Source: Sanghuangporus weigelae (Eukaryota > Basidiomycota > Agaricomycetes > Hymenochaetales > Hymenochaetaceae). Taken from it: a DNA stretch of 64,000 nucleotides. Location: contig CP137319.1 in assembly GCA_033182465.1 (NCBI GenBank), positions 3,782,001-3,846,000 on the forward strand, written 5' to 3'. The notes beneath the pieces are model-generated. The model was not told the origin of the DNA and did no database searches. It worked only from the letters and a program-made list of their open reading frames with translations. Position numbers and translations under genes: made by a program. Of this stretch, positions 30,838 to 41,885 are shown piece after piece (position 1 is the first letter of the stretch; every line of letters starts with the position of its first letter).

Positions 30838-32349
30838 TGAAAGGATCCGCTCAAAAACTCGCATCAGGATCGACACGATCAACAGATCTACACGATCAGC
30901 TTTCCAAACGCGACCGGTAACCAAGCCAGCTATCAAAGGCCCAAGCAATCGAGCGGCCTAGGCAACAGTAACCCGTTACCACCCGAGCGCTAGAAGCACC
31001 GAAGCGGATACGTAATCCCGCTAACAGCTAACACCGCCGACCGCCTATTACCGCGGACTACCACTCTAACGCTGCCGACCAAGCAACCAGAGCGACCTCG
31101 ATCAAAAGAAGCGATCAAACTTCTTAGAAGTCCAGAAGCACAACTACTAAAGCCTAAACGCTAAAAGGCTAAAGGCTAATAAGGTTTATGGAGACCTCAC
31201 TGGCATTTCAGCACTGTCAAGTCTGTGCACGAGTTTACATGGTCCTTTATGAAGTATACTACTTAGTATGCACGGCAACGGTTGGTACGCGTGACTGTCA
31301 CATCGAAACCGAGCGACACCTTCAGGATACAATGCATTCCAATCCACCAAGCCCAATAGTACCCAAGAAACGAGAGGAACTCACGATCACAACTCGGACC
31401 CCTCGAACTGCGAACCCGATAACTTGGAGAATGATTGGATGGTATAGACCGGAGTTGCACACACCATGTCCAGCATCTACGATACAGGCAAACCTTTATT
31501 TACCGAGAGATGCGAACCTGGAAACCAAGCAATTACAACTCCTCATACAACGAAGGATATGGCGCTACATTCGAGATATACGATACGAAGGCAAAGCATG
31601 GCTAGTCACCAGAACCCAGCAGAACCCACCAGCAGAGCTTATGCAGTTCATGATATGCCTTGGACCATACTCTACACCGACCCGACACCTTAACACTGAC
31701 GTGCGAGTTATGCTTACCCTCGCTGGACCTCGAGATGAATTCCGAAGAATCACATACCGAGCAGCCTACATCGCTCCAAGAGCAAAGATGCCACTCAATG
31801 ACGGCAATGACATCGTTATGGAGTACTGACAGTGGAGCATTCCATATCGGAGCACCACCTCTATTGTCTCAGTCAGCAACTCCAAAGAATTCTGTCATAG
31901 TGGAGATGACCTTACAAAGATTGGAGCAAAGTGGAGCGAAGCGCAGCAGGATGACAAAGGAACAGATGTAATGGTGGAGGAAAGTGGAGTAAAGTGGAGA
32001 CAGGATGAGTAAGAAATAGGACGGAAAATGGAATATCTGGGAGCATAAATAGTTGTAGGATTAGGCCCTCATTTCCCCATCTTTCGATCCTCTTAACACA
32101 CTGGTGTAAAGCTTGCCCTACAGCGAGCTATTACTGTGTGCTTTGTACTATCACGCCTCTTGGAAATCCCAATCTGCTTTACTATTACCTCGTATCTGAA
32201 AACATCCATAACTCGGACCGCGACTAGGAAGGCTAGTAAGGGACCGCGTGGTACAGCCAGACGTGGGTAGATAAGATCACCTCTGCACAACACACCGCTG
32301 CTTAGGCAAAAGGATTGAACCGGTGTAACCCCGGGCCTACTCCCTAACA
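30838..32349 (+). repeat. E2 3' LTR
   Basis: 1512 bp, identical by eye to 20043-21554. Followed by CATAA and the rest of E1. Confidence 0.97.
31188..31829 (+). CDS. U3-encoded 213-residue ORF (E2 3' LTR)
   Basis: Same as 20393-21034, but here in the transcribed 3' U3, so this is the copy that the element's own mRNA could carry. Confidence 0.5.
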   Translation: METSLAFQHCQVCARVYMVLYEVYYLVCTATVGTRDCHIETERHLQDTMHSNPPSPIVPKKREELTITTRTPRTANPITWRMIGWYRPELHTPCPASTIQANLYLPRDANLETKQLQLLIQRRIWRYIRDIRYEGKAWLVTRTQQNPPAELMQFMICLGPYSTPTRHLNTDVRVMLTLAGPRDEFRRITYRAAYIAPRAKMPLNDGNDIVMEY

Positions 32350-32354
32350 CATAA

Positions 32355-33084
32355 GGTAATGAGGGTCGTAGTTAACCTCTTTGCCTTCGACTACGTGGTG
32401 CTCGATGTTGTCGAGTGGTACCTCGTCCGTAGTAGAGTTCCTCGCTTCAATAACCGTTCGGTATCTCGTTCCTTCGTAATACTTCGTCATGTTGAGTACC
32501 GTCATGAACTGCATGGTGTGGGATGCATAGAAGCCCGTCTGGTCGGCTATGTATATAATGTACTTCATCGCATCGATGCTCATCGGATGATAGTGACTCC
32601 ATCGCATCATTCGGTTAAGAATTGCGGTAGTCATGTCTCGTCGGTAGGCGCAAATTTGAATTGCCGAATGATAGATGCCCATGATGTTCTTGTATGTCGT
32701 TTCGTGCCTAAAGTCGATCTTGCCTCGATGTAATGCTTGTGTTTCGAGTTCGATCGCGTAGGTTAGAAATGCATCATCATTGAGTCGGCGTAATGCTGCG
32801 TCTCGAGGGTTACTGAGTTTGAATAACCACTCGTCTGAGTGATTCGCCATCATAAGATGGGGTATTTCGTCTCGGTTGTGGTGGACTGCGTTCCACTTGT
32901 CGAATAGATCATCGAAGTACTTCCCTGGGCATAGGGGTACAATCTCATCTTCGTAGTTCTCTTCGTTGAATCGGTTGCACAGCTGTGGCCATTGATAACG
33001 TTCGGTCGGTGGCCTGAGTGTAAATGTCCATTCTGGTGCATCTTCTGGTTGACAGAATGCATGTAGCTCGTCGAAGATAGGCAT
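32355..33084 (-). pseudogene. E1 3' ORF, N-terminal part (cut by E2)
   Basis: Starts MPIFDELHAF at 33084 and runs to the E2 insertion point at NYDPHYLM. The remainder lies at 19774-20042. Confidence 0.85.
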
Positions 33085-33338
33085 AGCTGAGTAGTGGTTC
33101 GTCTGCAGTGAAGTAGAGCTGTTGAGATTCGAGTTGTTGTTCGTTCAGCTCGAAGTTCTCCATGTTTTATACCATCTTGTTGGTATGTCGGCGATGTCTT
33201 GCCTAATTCTTCTATCTCTGCTCTCGCTTTGGTGTGCCACATTGATGTCATTGCTTGGTAAGGTCGTTGGGGACCTTACTCATCGTCTCTATTGTGGATC
33301 CATAAGCGGCTCCATCGGGTGGAGTGCATGTGATGCAA

Positions 33339-36300
33339 CTATTGCCTCATTCGTTTTCGTGCGGCGATCCATTGGTTAAGGTTCGGTGGCTGGATTGCCT
33401 GAGGATACTTTTTATGGAATGCTTCGATCATTTGATAGGAGTTCTTGAGGTTGTCAAGTGGCTCCCATGTTCGCTCCTGGTATCCTTTCCATTGGATAAG
33501 GTATTGGACCTTGCTCCGATGACGTCTTGTATTATGAATCGTCTCCACTTCGTACTCTGCTTCTCCCTCCACTTCAATAGGTGGTGGTTCATCCAAAGTG
33601 GGTCTTCCAGGGTATTCCTTTCGTTTGTAAGGCCTGAGAAGACTCGCATGAAACACTGGGTGGATCGGAAGGGTTTCGGGTAAGCGTAATCTGAATGACA
33701 CTTGTCCGACTGCCTTCTCGACTTTATAAGGCCCTGCCCATTTCATTGCAAGTTTCTTCGTTGGTTCCAATCGACTGAGATTCCTCATGTCTAGTAACAC
33801 TTCGTCTCCTGGCTTGTACTCCGGCAGTTTGCCTCGATGCAGGTCTGCATAAAGCTTCATTGCCTCGTTTGCTTGCCTAATCGAATTATAGGCTTCTTGC
33901 TGTACTTGTCGAAGCTCCTCTAGGTGATTTATTGCTTCTGGGACGTTTGAATCACCGGTCTCCGCAACGTCCAGGTGAGGATGCCATCCATACAGTGTAT
34001 AGAATGGTGACTGATGTGTAGTACTGTGCTTCCTGTTGTTGTAGGCGAATTCTGCTATATCGATGTACTCTGCCCAATCTGTTTGTCGGTAGGACACATA
34101 GCAGCGTAAGTACTGTTCAAGCTCTTGATTTAGTCGCTCGGTTTGACCATCGGTTTGTGGATGATACGCTGTACTAGTTTTCCAATCGACATCGATGAGT
34201 CTGCAGAACTCCTTGAGGAATTGCGCGGTGAAGTTGCTACCTCGGTCGGAGATTACTCGTTTAGGGGCCCCGTAGTATTTGAAGACATGTTGGCGGAACA
34301 AACGTGCCAACTGCTTAGCATTGGGTATTCCTTGGCAAGGAATGAACTTCCCCATTTTAGTGAGTTTGTCCACTATAACGAGTATCGCACTGTAGCCTTC
34401 ATTGCTGACTGGTAAGTCGGTAATCAGGTCACAGGTTATGGTTTCCCATGGTTGATGTGGTGCCTCCAACGGTTGGAGCGGCGGATTTCGAAACTGTCGA
34501 ATCGGTTTTGCACGCTGACATATGTCGCAGGTTGCGGTATATGCTCGGATCATTTCTTCCATCTTCGGCCAATAGTATGATCGCTTTACAAGCTCTATGG
34601 TCTTTTCTGCTCCTGGGTGGCCTGCAAGTTTGTGATCATGGCGCCTTCGGATTAGCAACGCTCGTAGGTTGGCGGACGGCGGGATATATAATGCATTGGT
34701 TACGTAGTGCAAGCCGTTCCTGTAACTGTAGCCGTTGCTCTGCTTGATCGCCTGAATTTCCTTCTTAGCCTCCTCGGTATTGTAGTTCCTCTTGATCGTT
34801 CGGATAATAGGATCAGAGATAGTGACCATTTCAGTTTCTAGCTTGTATAGACCGTTGATCTCTGTGCGTCGCAATGTTTGTTGCTTGATCGTATCAGGAG
34901 GTAACAAGGTAACTCCTAAGTTGTCCTTGTCCTCTGGCATATAGTCGGATCGTCGTGATAGCTCGTCAGCTTGGTTCTTCTTGCCTGGCCAATGGAGAAT
35001 CTTGAAGTTATATCGTGATAACTCTAATGCCCATCTCGCTTGACGTCTCGATAGATTCTGAGCTGTCATGAAGTATCGGAGGTTTGCATGATCGCTTCGG
35101 ATTGTTACTGGTTCTTTGGTTCCCTCCAATAGGTGTCTCCAATGCTTGAGTGCTTCCATGATTGCTAGCATCTCTTTGTCATGCGTCGGATAGTTTCGTT
35201 GGGTGTTCGTTAGAGTTTTCGACATGAAACCTAAAGGTCTCAGTTCTCCTTGGTTGTCTTCTTGTTGTAAGACTGCACCAATCGCTACATCGGATGCGTC
35301 GGTTTCCAATGTGTATGATTTGTCTGGCTTTGGCATTGCCAATGCGACTTCCGTTTCGAATGCCTTCTTGATACTTTCGAATGCCTTGTCTTGTGCCTCT
35401 GCCCATATGAACTTGCGATCCTTTTTGATAAGGTCGCCAATAGGTGCGAATGTATCGGCATAGTTCCTGATGAATCTTCGGTAGAAGTTACAAAATCCTT
35501 GGAACTTTCGAACTTGTCGTTTCGTCTTTGGCACTGGCCATTCGTGAATAGCTTTGAGCTTATAAGGATCCATCTGGATGCCTTTTGTTCCTACTACAAA
35601 TCCCAAGTAGTCGAGCTGGGTTTGGAGGAAGTGACATTTCTCAATTTTGAGGTAAATGTCGAGCTCTCGGCATTTCTGTAGGATTGCCCTGAGGAGTTTC
35701 CAATGTTCCTCTTCAGTTTGTGCTTGACCAATAAGGTCGTCCAAATAGTTGAGTGCTTCTTCTGTCCTGAGCCAATATTCGAAGTTGTCATTCATGAATC
35801 GTTGGAATACTGCAGGTGAGTTCTTCATTCCAAACATCATGACCTTTGGCTTGTAGACTGCATTGCCAACTCGGAATGCTGCCTTCCACTCGTCTCCTTC
35901 TCGGATTCGCAGGTTGTTGTAACCTGATCGCATGTCGAGTGTAAAGAAGAATTTTCCTTTCTCCAGTTTCTCTGGGAGAACACTCATGATCGGTATCGGG
36001 TATGGATCTGATACTGTCGTGTCGTTGATGTCTCGGTAATCGGTTACTGCTCGTGCTCCTCCGTCTTTCTTTCCTACAAAGAAGACTGGTGCTGCTACCG
36101 GACATGGTTCATGTGGTTGAACCTTTTCAATCCATCCTTTGTCAAGTAACTCTTTGACATAAGCATCGAGTGCTGCCTGCTCTTCTCGTGTGAGCTTGAT
36201 AATAGGCCTTGGTTTCGGTAATGGTACTCCTTCTTTGAGGTTAATCGCCATATCCCATTTCGTATGCTTGGGTAACCTTCTTGACTTGTCAGGATCAAAG

Positions 36301-37817
36301 ACATCTGCGTAGTCTTCTATTTCCTTTGGTAGGAGTTTTCGCCAATCTCGTTTCTGTGTTCCTAGTAGTCCTTCTGCAGCTGCCTTTTGTTGAGAATACT
36401 GCTGGGATACTGAACTCGCTTTGTTCAGAGGCTGTGAGACTTGGTTCTGCTGCCTTGGTGACCAATTTCGATTGATGTCTAGCTCTAGCTTTGCAGCGAG
36501 CTCTTCCTTTCTGGTAAGGGTAGCTGGTTGGTTGGTCGTCCTAAGACTTTCAATGTCTTCTGGCTCTATATCGTGCATAGGAGTGTCTTCTGTTGTCTCC
36601 TGCTCGTCTTGCATCTCGATATCGCTTTCGTTGTCTGCCCATCTTGTACGCTTCGGTGTGGGACTAGCTCCTCGCATTAACGATGCTGTTCTGGGTCGTA
36701 TAATGCCTGCCACTGGCTTCTCTGGATATCGTGTCTTTCGTGGTCGTATCCTGTACTTCATGCCCGGGTTTTCTTCTGGTGATGGCCAGAGTTCTTCATC
36801 TTCCGGCATGTTTTGCCTCAGTGGGTGTATCTTCTGTGGTGGTTGTTTCTTCCAACGTTTCGGAGAGTCATTTATTTCCTCCTGTTCGTCTAGGCTATGC
36901 TTGCCTGTTACATCTTGTGTTTCACCTTCGGATGTCTGGTACAGTTGCCGTGCTGGGATCATCCGTCTCGGTATGTGCCTTGGTCGTCGTTGCACTATAC
37001 TCGTTCCTTGTGGTGCCTGTTTCTTCCATCGCTTGGGAGTGTAGTTTATTTCCTCCTCATCTTGATGATGCTTGTCTGCCGTTTCCTGTTGTGGCTGTTT
37101 CGTTGCAGAGTCTGGTATATTTTCCGTGCTCGGACTCTTCACTTCTGGCGTCTGTTTTGCCTGTTCCAGTCTTGGTGTTGCTGGTCTGGTTTCCGGCTTT
37201 GCTTGTGGCTTCGTTTCGTGAGAGTGTCCGTTGTTGTCTCTCCTTGGTGCAAATATTATTCCTGGTGCTCCAGAGTGTCGATAGTTGTCTCTGTCCTGAG
37301 CCTGTTGCTTCGTGTTATGCCTAGGTCTTGTCTTGTCAGGTTTGCCTTTCGTTTGCCGTTTCCGTTTGCGCTTCCTGTGCCTTCGCTTCTTGGTAGCTCG
37401 TATGACGTTGAGCTCGAATGGTATCGAATTACCATTCCGATTCCATACTTGATTCTTCCAATCAATTTCGGGATTGACTTTGGCCAAATAGTCAATTCCT
37501 AGGATCACTTGATCCTGTCCTGTGGTTGCTACTGCCAACGTTTGTGGCTGCGGTTTAGGTCCATCAAAAATTAATGTGTAGACCTCGTGCGTGATTGCTC
37601 CTCCTTGGTTGGGACTTCCATCCGCATTATTCAAAGGTCGAGGGTGATCAAGCCTCTTTTTGAATAGGCTGTAGTGTCGTACCAAGTTGGGGTGTATCGT
37701 GCTGCATGTAGCTCCGGAATCGATTAACGCTTTGACTGCTAGGGTCTTTGTTCCAACCTTCACTCGAATAGGTAATCGGGGATGCAATGCTTGTATTGGC
37801 AATCGCTTATTGTACAT
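33339..37817 (-). CDS. pol: E1 Pol, 1492 residues
   Basis: Same length and domain order as E2 Pol, with a handful of residue differences, mostly in the basic spacer (for example KHHQDEEE). Protease, RT, RNase H, integrase and chromodomain motifs are all present. Open from end to end. Confidence 0.97.
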   Translation of the reverse strand: MYNKRLPIQALHPRLPIRVKVGTKTLAVKALIDSGATCSTIHPNLVRHYSLFKKRLDHPRPLNNADGSPNQGGAITHEVYTLIFDGPKPQPQTLAVATTGQDQVILGIDYLAKVNPEIDWKNQVWNRNGNSIPFELNVIRATKKRRHRKRKRKRQTKGKPDKTRPRHNTKQQAQDRDNYRHSGAPGIIFAPRRDNNGHSHETKPQAKPETRPATPRLEQAKQTPEVKSPSTENIPDSATKQPQQETADKHHQDEEEINYTPKRWKKQAPQGTSIVQRRPRHIPRRMIPARQLYQTSEGETQDVTGKHSLDEQEEINDSPKRWKKQPPQKIHPLRQNMPEDEELWPSPEENPGMKYRIRPRKTRYPEKPVAGIIRPRTASLMRGASPTPKRTRWADNESDIEMQDEQETTEDTPMHDIEPEDIESLRTTNQPATLTRKEELAAKLELDINRNWSPRQQNQVSQPLNKASSVSQQYSQQKAAAEGLLGTQKRDWRKLLPKEIEDYADVFDPDKSRRLPKHTKWDMAINLKEGVPLPKPRPIIKLTREEQAALDAYVKELLDKGWIEKVQPHEPCPVAAPVFFVGKKDGGARAVTDYRDINDTTVSDPYPIPIMSVLPEKLEKGKFFFTLDMRSGYNNLRIREGDEWKAAFRVGNAVYKPKVMMFGMKNSPAVFQRFMNDNFEYWLRTEEALNYLDDLIGQAQTEEEHWKLLRAILQKCRELDIYLKIEKCHFLQTQLDYLGFVVGTKGIQMDPYKLKAIHEWPVPKTKRQVRKFQGFCNFYRRFIRNYADTFAPIGDLIKKDRKFIWAEAQDKAFESIKKAFETEVALAMPKPDKSYTLETDASDVAIGAVLQQEDNQGELRPLGFMSKTLTNTQRNYPTHDKEMLAIMEALKHWRHLLEGTKEPVTIRSDHANLRYFMTAQNLSRRQARWALELSRYNFKILHWPGKKNQADELSRRSDYMPEDKDNLGVTLLPPDTIKQQTLRRTEINGLYKLETEMVTISDPIIRTIKRNYNTEEAKKEIQAIKQSNGYSYRNGLHYVTNALYIPPSANLRALLIRRRHDHKLAGHPGAEKTIELVKRSYYWPKMEEMIRAYTATCDICQRAKPIRQFRNPPLQPLEAPHQPWETITCDLITDLPVSNEGYSAILVIVDKLTKMGKFIPCQGIPNAKQLARLFRQHVFKYYGAPKRVISDRGSNFTAQFLKEFCRLIDVDWKTSTAYHPQTDGQTERLNQELEQYLRCYVSYRQTDWAEYIDIAEFAYNNRKHSTTHQSPFYTLYGWHPHLDVAETGDSNVPEAINHLEELRQVQQEAYNSIRQANEAMKLYADLHRGKLPEYKPGDEVLLDMRNLSRLEPTKKLAMKWAGPYKVEKAVGQVSFRLRLPETLPIHPVFHASLLRPYKRKEYPGRPTLDEPPPIEVEGEAEYEVETIHNTRRHRSKVQYLIQWKGYQERTWEPLDNLKNSYQMIEAFHKKYPQAIQPPNLNQWIAARKRMRQ

Positions 37818-37921
37818 CGCTTCACTGGGGTTGAACCCAGGAGGTTTGAAACACTGGTTGTTGAAACCTTTCTCGTCACCCTTGTTACACTCACATCGCG
37901 CAGTCTCGTTCGATGGAGGTC

Positions 37922-39010
37922 TTAATCTTTTCCCTGTTGCTCTTTACTTGCTAGGGATTTGCGAATGTTGTTTCGGTATTCTTCGTCATGCTTGCAAGTC
38001 CATCCTGCTGATTCGTCGCCTTTAGCCCATGCTACATGGTCGTAGTGGACTGGCCTTCGGCAGTGTGGATCGGGACATGTTTCCTTGAAATCGATTGTTC
38101 GTGTTGTCATCGTCCTCCGTTTTACACCATTAGTCTTCTTCGGCCGCTTAGAGGAAGAACCCTTTTGCTTCCTTGGTGCCTTGCACTCCTTTGCGTAATG
38201 TCCTGACTTTTCACAGTTGTAGCATTTGCCTCCCTTCTTCGGCAAGCCTCGGAGTGCATCTACATCCATGGCGTCTGGATCTCGTTTCGTTGTTTGTACT
38301 GGTGGTCGGAAAGATGACTGTCCATTCGATTTGAATCTCGGGGTGTATGTTTGACTGCCCATGAGCCTTTGCCTGGCATCAGAGTTTGCTAGGTTGCTTG
38401 TCCATTCCATCCATGCATCGAGGTCGTTCTTCTCGAAAGCATCGGGTTGTACAGATTCGACTCGTCGTTTGACCCACATGTCTAGTCCTTTGACATAGAT
38501 GTACTTGAGCATCTGCTTATCCATCGTGTCTGGTGCTCGTGCTTTGAGTCGTCGGAATTCGTCGTTGTACGCCCTAATGCTTGCTCCTTTCTGCTGGATG
38601 CATAGTAGTTGGAATAGGGCTTCCTGTTCTCCAATGATCGGATGTCCTGCTCGGATCCTCATCCAGTTCAGCATGTCCTTGAGTGATGCGAACATTCCAT
38701 TTGTTGCAGCGATAATCGCAGGTACTGGTTTCAGTTTCCCATTGGCATCGAATGATGTTAGGGTATTCTTCTCTGCAAACCAATCGTAGCTGTCGCCTTC
38801 TAGTGCCGCAAATAGGCTCTTTGCGATCTCCTCCTCATCCTTGACTCCATGCTGTGCCAGCTTCGAGATACATCGACTAATCCACAGATCAATATCTTCG
38901 CTTCGCTTGCCATAGTACTTCGGAAGCTTGATGCTGTGTTTAGAGAGTTGTGTCTGAAGAGTCTGTAGTTGCTGCTCCAGTGCTTGCACCTTCTGGTCGG
39001 TTGTCGACAT
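37922..39010 (-). CDS. gag: E1 Gag, 362 residues
   Basis: Apparently identical in protein sequence to E2 Gag, with the CCHC knuckle and the extra C-terminal Cys/His cluster. Overlaps the 344-residue ORF by 71 bases. Confidence 0.9.
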   Translation of the reverse strand: MSTTDQKVQALEQQLQTLQTQLSKHSIKLPKYYGKRSEDIDLWISRCISKLAQHGVKDEEEIAKSLFAALEGDSYDWFAEKNTLTSFDANGKLKPVPAIIAATNGMFASLKDMLNWMRIRAGHPIIGEQEALFQLLCIQQKGASIRAYNDEFRRLKARAPDTMDKQMLKYIYVKGLDMWVKRRVESVQPDAFEKNDLDAWMEWTSNLANSDARQRLMGSQTYTPRFKSNGQSSFRPPVQTTKRDPDAMDVDALRGLPKKGGKCYNCEKSGHYAKECKAPRKQKGSSSKRPKKTNGVKRRTMTTRTIDFKETCPDPHCRRPVHYDHVAWAKGDESAGWTCKHDEEYRNNIRKSLASKEQQGKD

Positions 39011-39974
39011 GATCGTAAGTGCTTATGGGCACTGCTGGTGGTGAATAGGATGGTGGTGGTGGATTCTCTGGCGCTTGGGTTGCTACTGAACCACTTGCTG
39101 GTACTGCAGGTACTGTTGGTACTTGGATGATAACCGTTCGAGGTGGGGTTCTGAGTAAGAATGGCCTTCGTGATGCTTCTTCGTCTGAGGACACTGATTC
39201 GTCAGAACTCTGTTCCTGTTGGGCTCTCTCTCTTGGTAGAAAGTATTCCCAGCGTTGTGCTGCCTGAGCTACTTCTCGAATTCGTTGAGCGTGTTCGAGT
39301 ATGTTCCTTGAGGTAGTTTCGGTTGTCTGTACCGATGTGAGTATAGCTGCGTAGGTGCGTTGACTCGACTCGATTGTTTGTCCTAGTTGGAGTAGGGCTT
39401 CTCGCAGGTTATGGATGTCTTGAACAATCCTTGGTTGATCTAGAGCTGTCCTGTTAAGCTCTCCGACTCTCGTCTCAATCGTTTGTAGTTGTTGTTCCTG
39501 AGCAGTAATCCTGTTCCGGATAGCGTTGAGCTCTCGGTCAAGTACTCCGTTTCCGTCTATGACCCGTTGATTGAGTGCCCCTGCTGCTCGATCCAATTCC
39601 AGAGTATATCTCTCTAGAGCTGCTACCTGTGCTCCAATTCTTCGAGTAGTTGTTTCGAGTGCTTCGAATCGATCTCCTACTGCTGTCGCGTATGCTCCGG
39701 TTGGTAGACTGTTTGACTGCCCCGTGTTTGCAGTTCGTTCTTCCAGTCTTTCAACCCTTTCTTGTAGCCTTCTGATCACTGGTGGATACAATATGCTGTG
39801 GTTCGTTGTCGCGTATAGTATGTCGTGATCGCTTTCCAGACTACGTAGCCTGTTGGTGATATGTTGAACTCGTTCGTCGAGGGATCTAGGTGTGAACCTC
39901 GTTTGATTATCGTTCGCCCGTTCGTTCGTTCGATGACCGTTACTTCTGTTGTTGGCGTTTCCTGATCGGTTCAT
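38940..39974 (-). CDS. E1 pre-gag ORF, 344 residues
   Basis: Coiled-coil ORF with the PPSY motif, as in E2, with about two residue changes. Start overlaps the previous stop as ATGA. Confidence 0.65.
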   Translation of the reverse strand: MNRSGNANNRSNGHRTNERANDNQTRFTPRSLDERVQHITNRLRSLESDHDILYATTNHSILYPPVIRRLQERVERLEERTANTGQSNSLPTGAYATAVGDRFEALETTTRRIGAQVAALERYTLELDRAAGALNQRVIDGNGVLDRELNAIRNRITAQEQQLQTIETRVGELNRTALDQPRIVQDIHNLREALLQLGQTIESSQRTYAAILTSVQTTETTSRNILEHAQRIREVAQAAQRWEYFLPRERAQQEQSSDESVSSDEEASRRPFLLRTPPRTVIIQVPTVPAVPASGSVATQAPENPPPPSYSPPAVPISTYDHVDNRPEGASTGAATTDSSDTTL

Positions 39975-40312
39975 GAACTTCGTTTCTCGCCTGATACTTC
40001 AGGGTTATTGTTCCTTGGTGCTGTTAACCAAGTAGTTCCTTTCTCGTCGAATGTAGCAATAGTGGAAGGGACTGCTGCTACTTTCGTGGTTGTTGTTTGC
40101 GTGCTCCCAACTGCAGGGCTACCAGATGCCTTTGCTATTAGGTACACTTCGTCGTTGTAGGGGTTATGATAGTAGATATGTGATTTAAGTGAATCGGGTT
40201 TGTCGTTCTCCAGGATGTGCACTTGTCCTGAGGATTCGATATGGGTACTAGTCTCGAAACTAGTGACGTCGATAGGGACTTGAGGTCGACGGTCCTCGCC
40301 TCGATAAAACAC
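39971..40312 (-). CDS. E1 leader ORF, 113 residues
   Basis: As in E2 (MFYRGEDRR start here), directly after the primer-binding site on the minus strand. Confidence 0.55.
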   Translation of the reverse strand: MFYRGEDRRPQVPIDVTSFETSTHIESSGQVHILENDKPDSLKSHIYYHNPYNDEVYLIAKASGSPAVGSTQTTTTKVAAVPSTIATFDEKGTTWLTAPRNNNPEVSGEKRSS

Positions 40313-40359
40313 TAGCCAAGAACCTTGCCCGTGAGAGGTGGTGGTAAAACTAGCGAGTG

Positions 40360-40371
40360 ATCTTTCGATCC
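40360..40371 (-). other. E1 primer-binding site
   Basis: Minus-strand GGATCGAAAGAT, two bases inside the 5' LTR edge. Its complement lies in R of the LTR near 40633-40644. Confidence 0.65.
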
Positions 40372-40373
40372 AA

Positions 40374-41885
40374 TGTTAAGGAGTAGGCCCGGGGTTACAC
40401 CGGTTTGATCCTTTTGCCTAAGCAGCGGTGTGTTGTGCAGAGGTGATCTTATCTACCCACGTCTGGCTGTACCACGCGGTCCCTTACTAGCCTTCCTAGT
40501 CGCGGTCCGAGTTATGGATGCTTTCAGATACGAGGTAATAGTAAAGCAGGTTGGGATTTCCAAGAGGCGTGATAGTACAAAGCACACAGTAATAGCTCGC
40601 TGTAGGGCAAGCTTTACACCAGTGTGTTAAGAGGATCGAAAGATGGGGAAATGAGGGCCTAATCCTACAACTATTTATGCTCCCAGATATTCCATTTTCC
40701 GTCCTATTTCTTACTCATCCTGTCTCCACTTTACTCCACTTTCCTCCACCATTACATCTGTTCCTTTGTCATCCTGCTGCGCTTCGCTCCACTTTGCTCC
40801 AATCTTTGTAAGGTCGTCTCCACTATGACAGAATTCTTTGGAGTTGCTGACTGAGACAATAGAGGTGGTGCTCCGATATGGAATGCTCCACTGTCAGTAC
40901 TCCATAACGATGTCATTGCCGTCATTGAGTGGCATCTTTGCTCTTGGAGCGATGTAGGCTGCTCGGTATGTGATTCTTCGGAATTCATCTCGAGGTCCAG
41001 CGAGGGTAAGCATAACTCGCACGTCAGTGTTAAGGTGTCGGGTCGGTGTAGAGTATGGTCCAAGGCATATCATGAACTGCATAAGCTCTGCTGGTGGGTT
41101 CTGCTGGGTTCTGGTGACTAGCCATGCTTTGCCTTCGTATCGTATATCTCGAATGTAGCGCCATATCCTTCGTTGTATAAGGAGTTGTAATTGCTTGGTT
41201 TCCAGGTTCGCATCTCTCGGTAAATAAAGGTTTGCCTGTATCGTAGATGCTGGACATGGTGTGTGCAACTCCGGTCTATACCATCCAATCATTCTCCAAG
41301 TTATCGGGTTCGCAGTTCGAGGGGTCCGAGTTGTGATCGTGAGTTCCTCTCGTTTCTTGGGTACTATTGGGCTTGGTGGATTGGAATGCATTGTATCCTG
41401 AAGGTGTCGCTCGGTTTCGATGTGACAGTCACGCGTACCAACCGTTGCCGTGCATACTAAGTAGTATACTTCATAAAGGATCATGTAAACTCGTGCACAG
41501 ACTTGACAGTGCTGAAATGCCAGTGAGGTCTCCATAAACCTTATTAGCCTTTAGCCTTTTAGCGTTTAGGCTTTAGTAGTTGTGCTTCTGGACTTCTAAG
41601 AAGTTTGATCGCTTCTTTTGATCGAGGTCGCTCTGGTTGCTTGGTCGGCGGCGTTAGAGTGGTAGTCCGCGGTAATAGGCGGTCGGCGGTGTTAGCTGTT
41701 AGCGGGATTACGTATCCGCTTCGGTGCTTCTAGCGCTCGGGTGGTAACGGGTTACTGTTGCCTAGGCCGCTCGATTGCTTGGGCCTTTGATAGCTGGCTT
41801 GGTTACCGATCGCGTTTGGAAAGCTGATCGTGTAGATCTGTTGATCGTGTCGATCCTGATGCGAGTTTTTGAGCGGATCCTTTCA
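40374..41885 (-). repeat. E1 5' LTR
   Basis: 1512 bp, identical by eye to 17284-18795. Flanked on the right by GTTAG and the older LTR element. Confidence 0.95.
40894..41535 (-). CDS. U3-encoded 213-residue ORF (E1 5' LTR)
   Basis: Same ORF as in the other LTRs. It has METSLAF...ARVYMILYEV, with Ile where E2 has Val. Confidence 0.5.
   Translation of the reverse strand: METSLAFQHCQVCARVYMILYEVYYLVCTATVGTRDCHIETERHLQDTMHSNPPSPIVPKKREELTITTRTPRTANPITWRMIGWYRPELHTPCPASTIQANLYLPRDANLETKQLQLLIQRRIWRYIRDIRYEGKAWLVTRTQQNPPAELMQFMICLGPYSTPTRHLNTDVRVMLTLAGPRDEFRRITYRAAYIAPRAKMPLNDGNDIVMEY

Larger units (their letters stand above)
20043..32349 (+). mobile_element. E2: Ty3/gypsy chromovirus, nested in E1, looks whole
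   Basis: 12,307 bp with LTRs 20043-21554 and 30838-32349 (1512 bp each, identical by eye), TG...CA ends and target duplication CATAA (20038-20042 and 32350-32354). It lies in the opposite orientation to E1 and inserted into E1's 3' ORF. Order: LTR with U3 ORF, primer-binding site, 113-residue ORF, 344-residue ORF, gag, pol, 3' ORF, antisense gene, polypurine tract, LTR. The integrase HHCC/DD35E, GPY/F region and chromodomain place it with fungal chromoviruses (Tf1/sushi-like). It is the youngest insertion of the stack. Confidence 0.97.
17284..41885 (-). mobile_element. E1: Ty3/gypsy chromovirus, split by nested E2
   Basis: E1 has LTRs at 17284-18795 and 40374-41885 (1512 bp each, identical as far as I can compare) and a target duplication GTTAG (17279-17283 and 41886-41890). 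It is about 12.3 kb once the inserted E2 and its duplication are left out. Its parts, on the minus strand, are the 113- and 344-residue ORFs, gag, pol, the 3' ORF and the U3 ORF, plus the antisense small gene. Apart from the E2 insertion in its 3' ORF it looks whole. Very young by LTR identity, yet older than E2. Confidence 0.95.
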
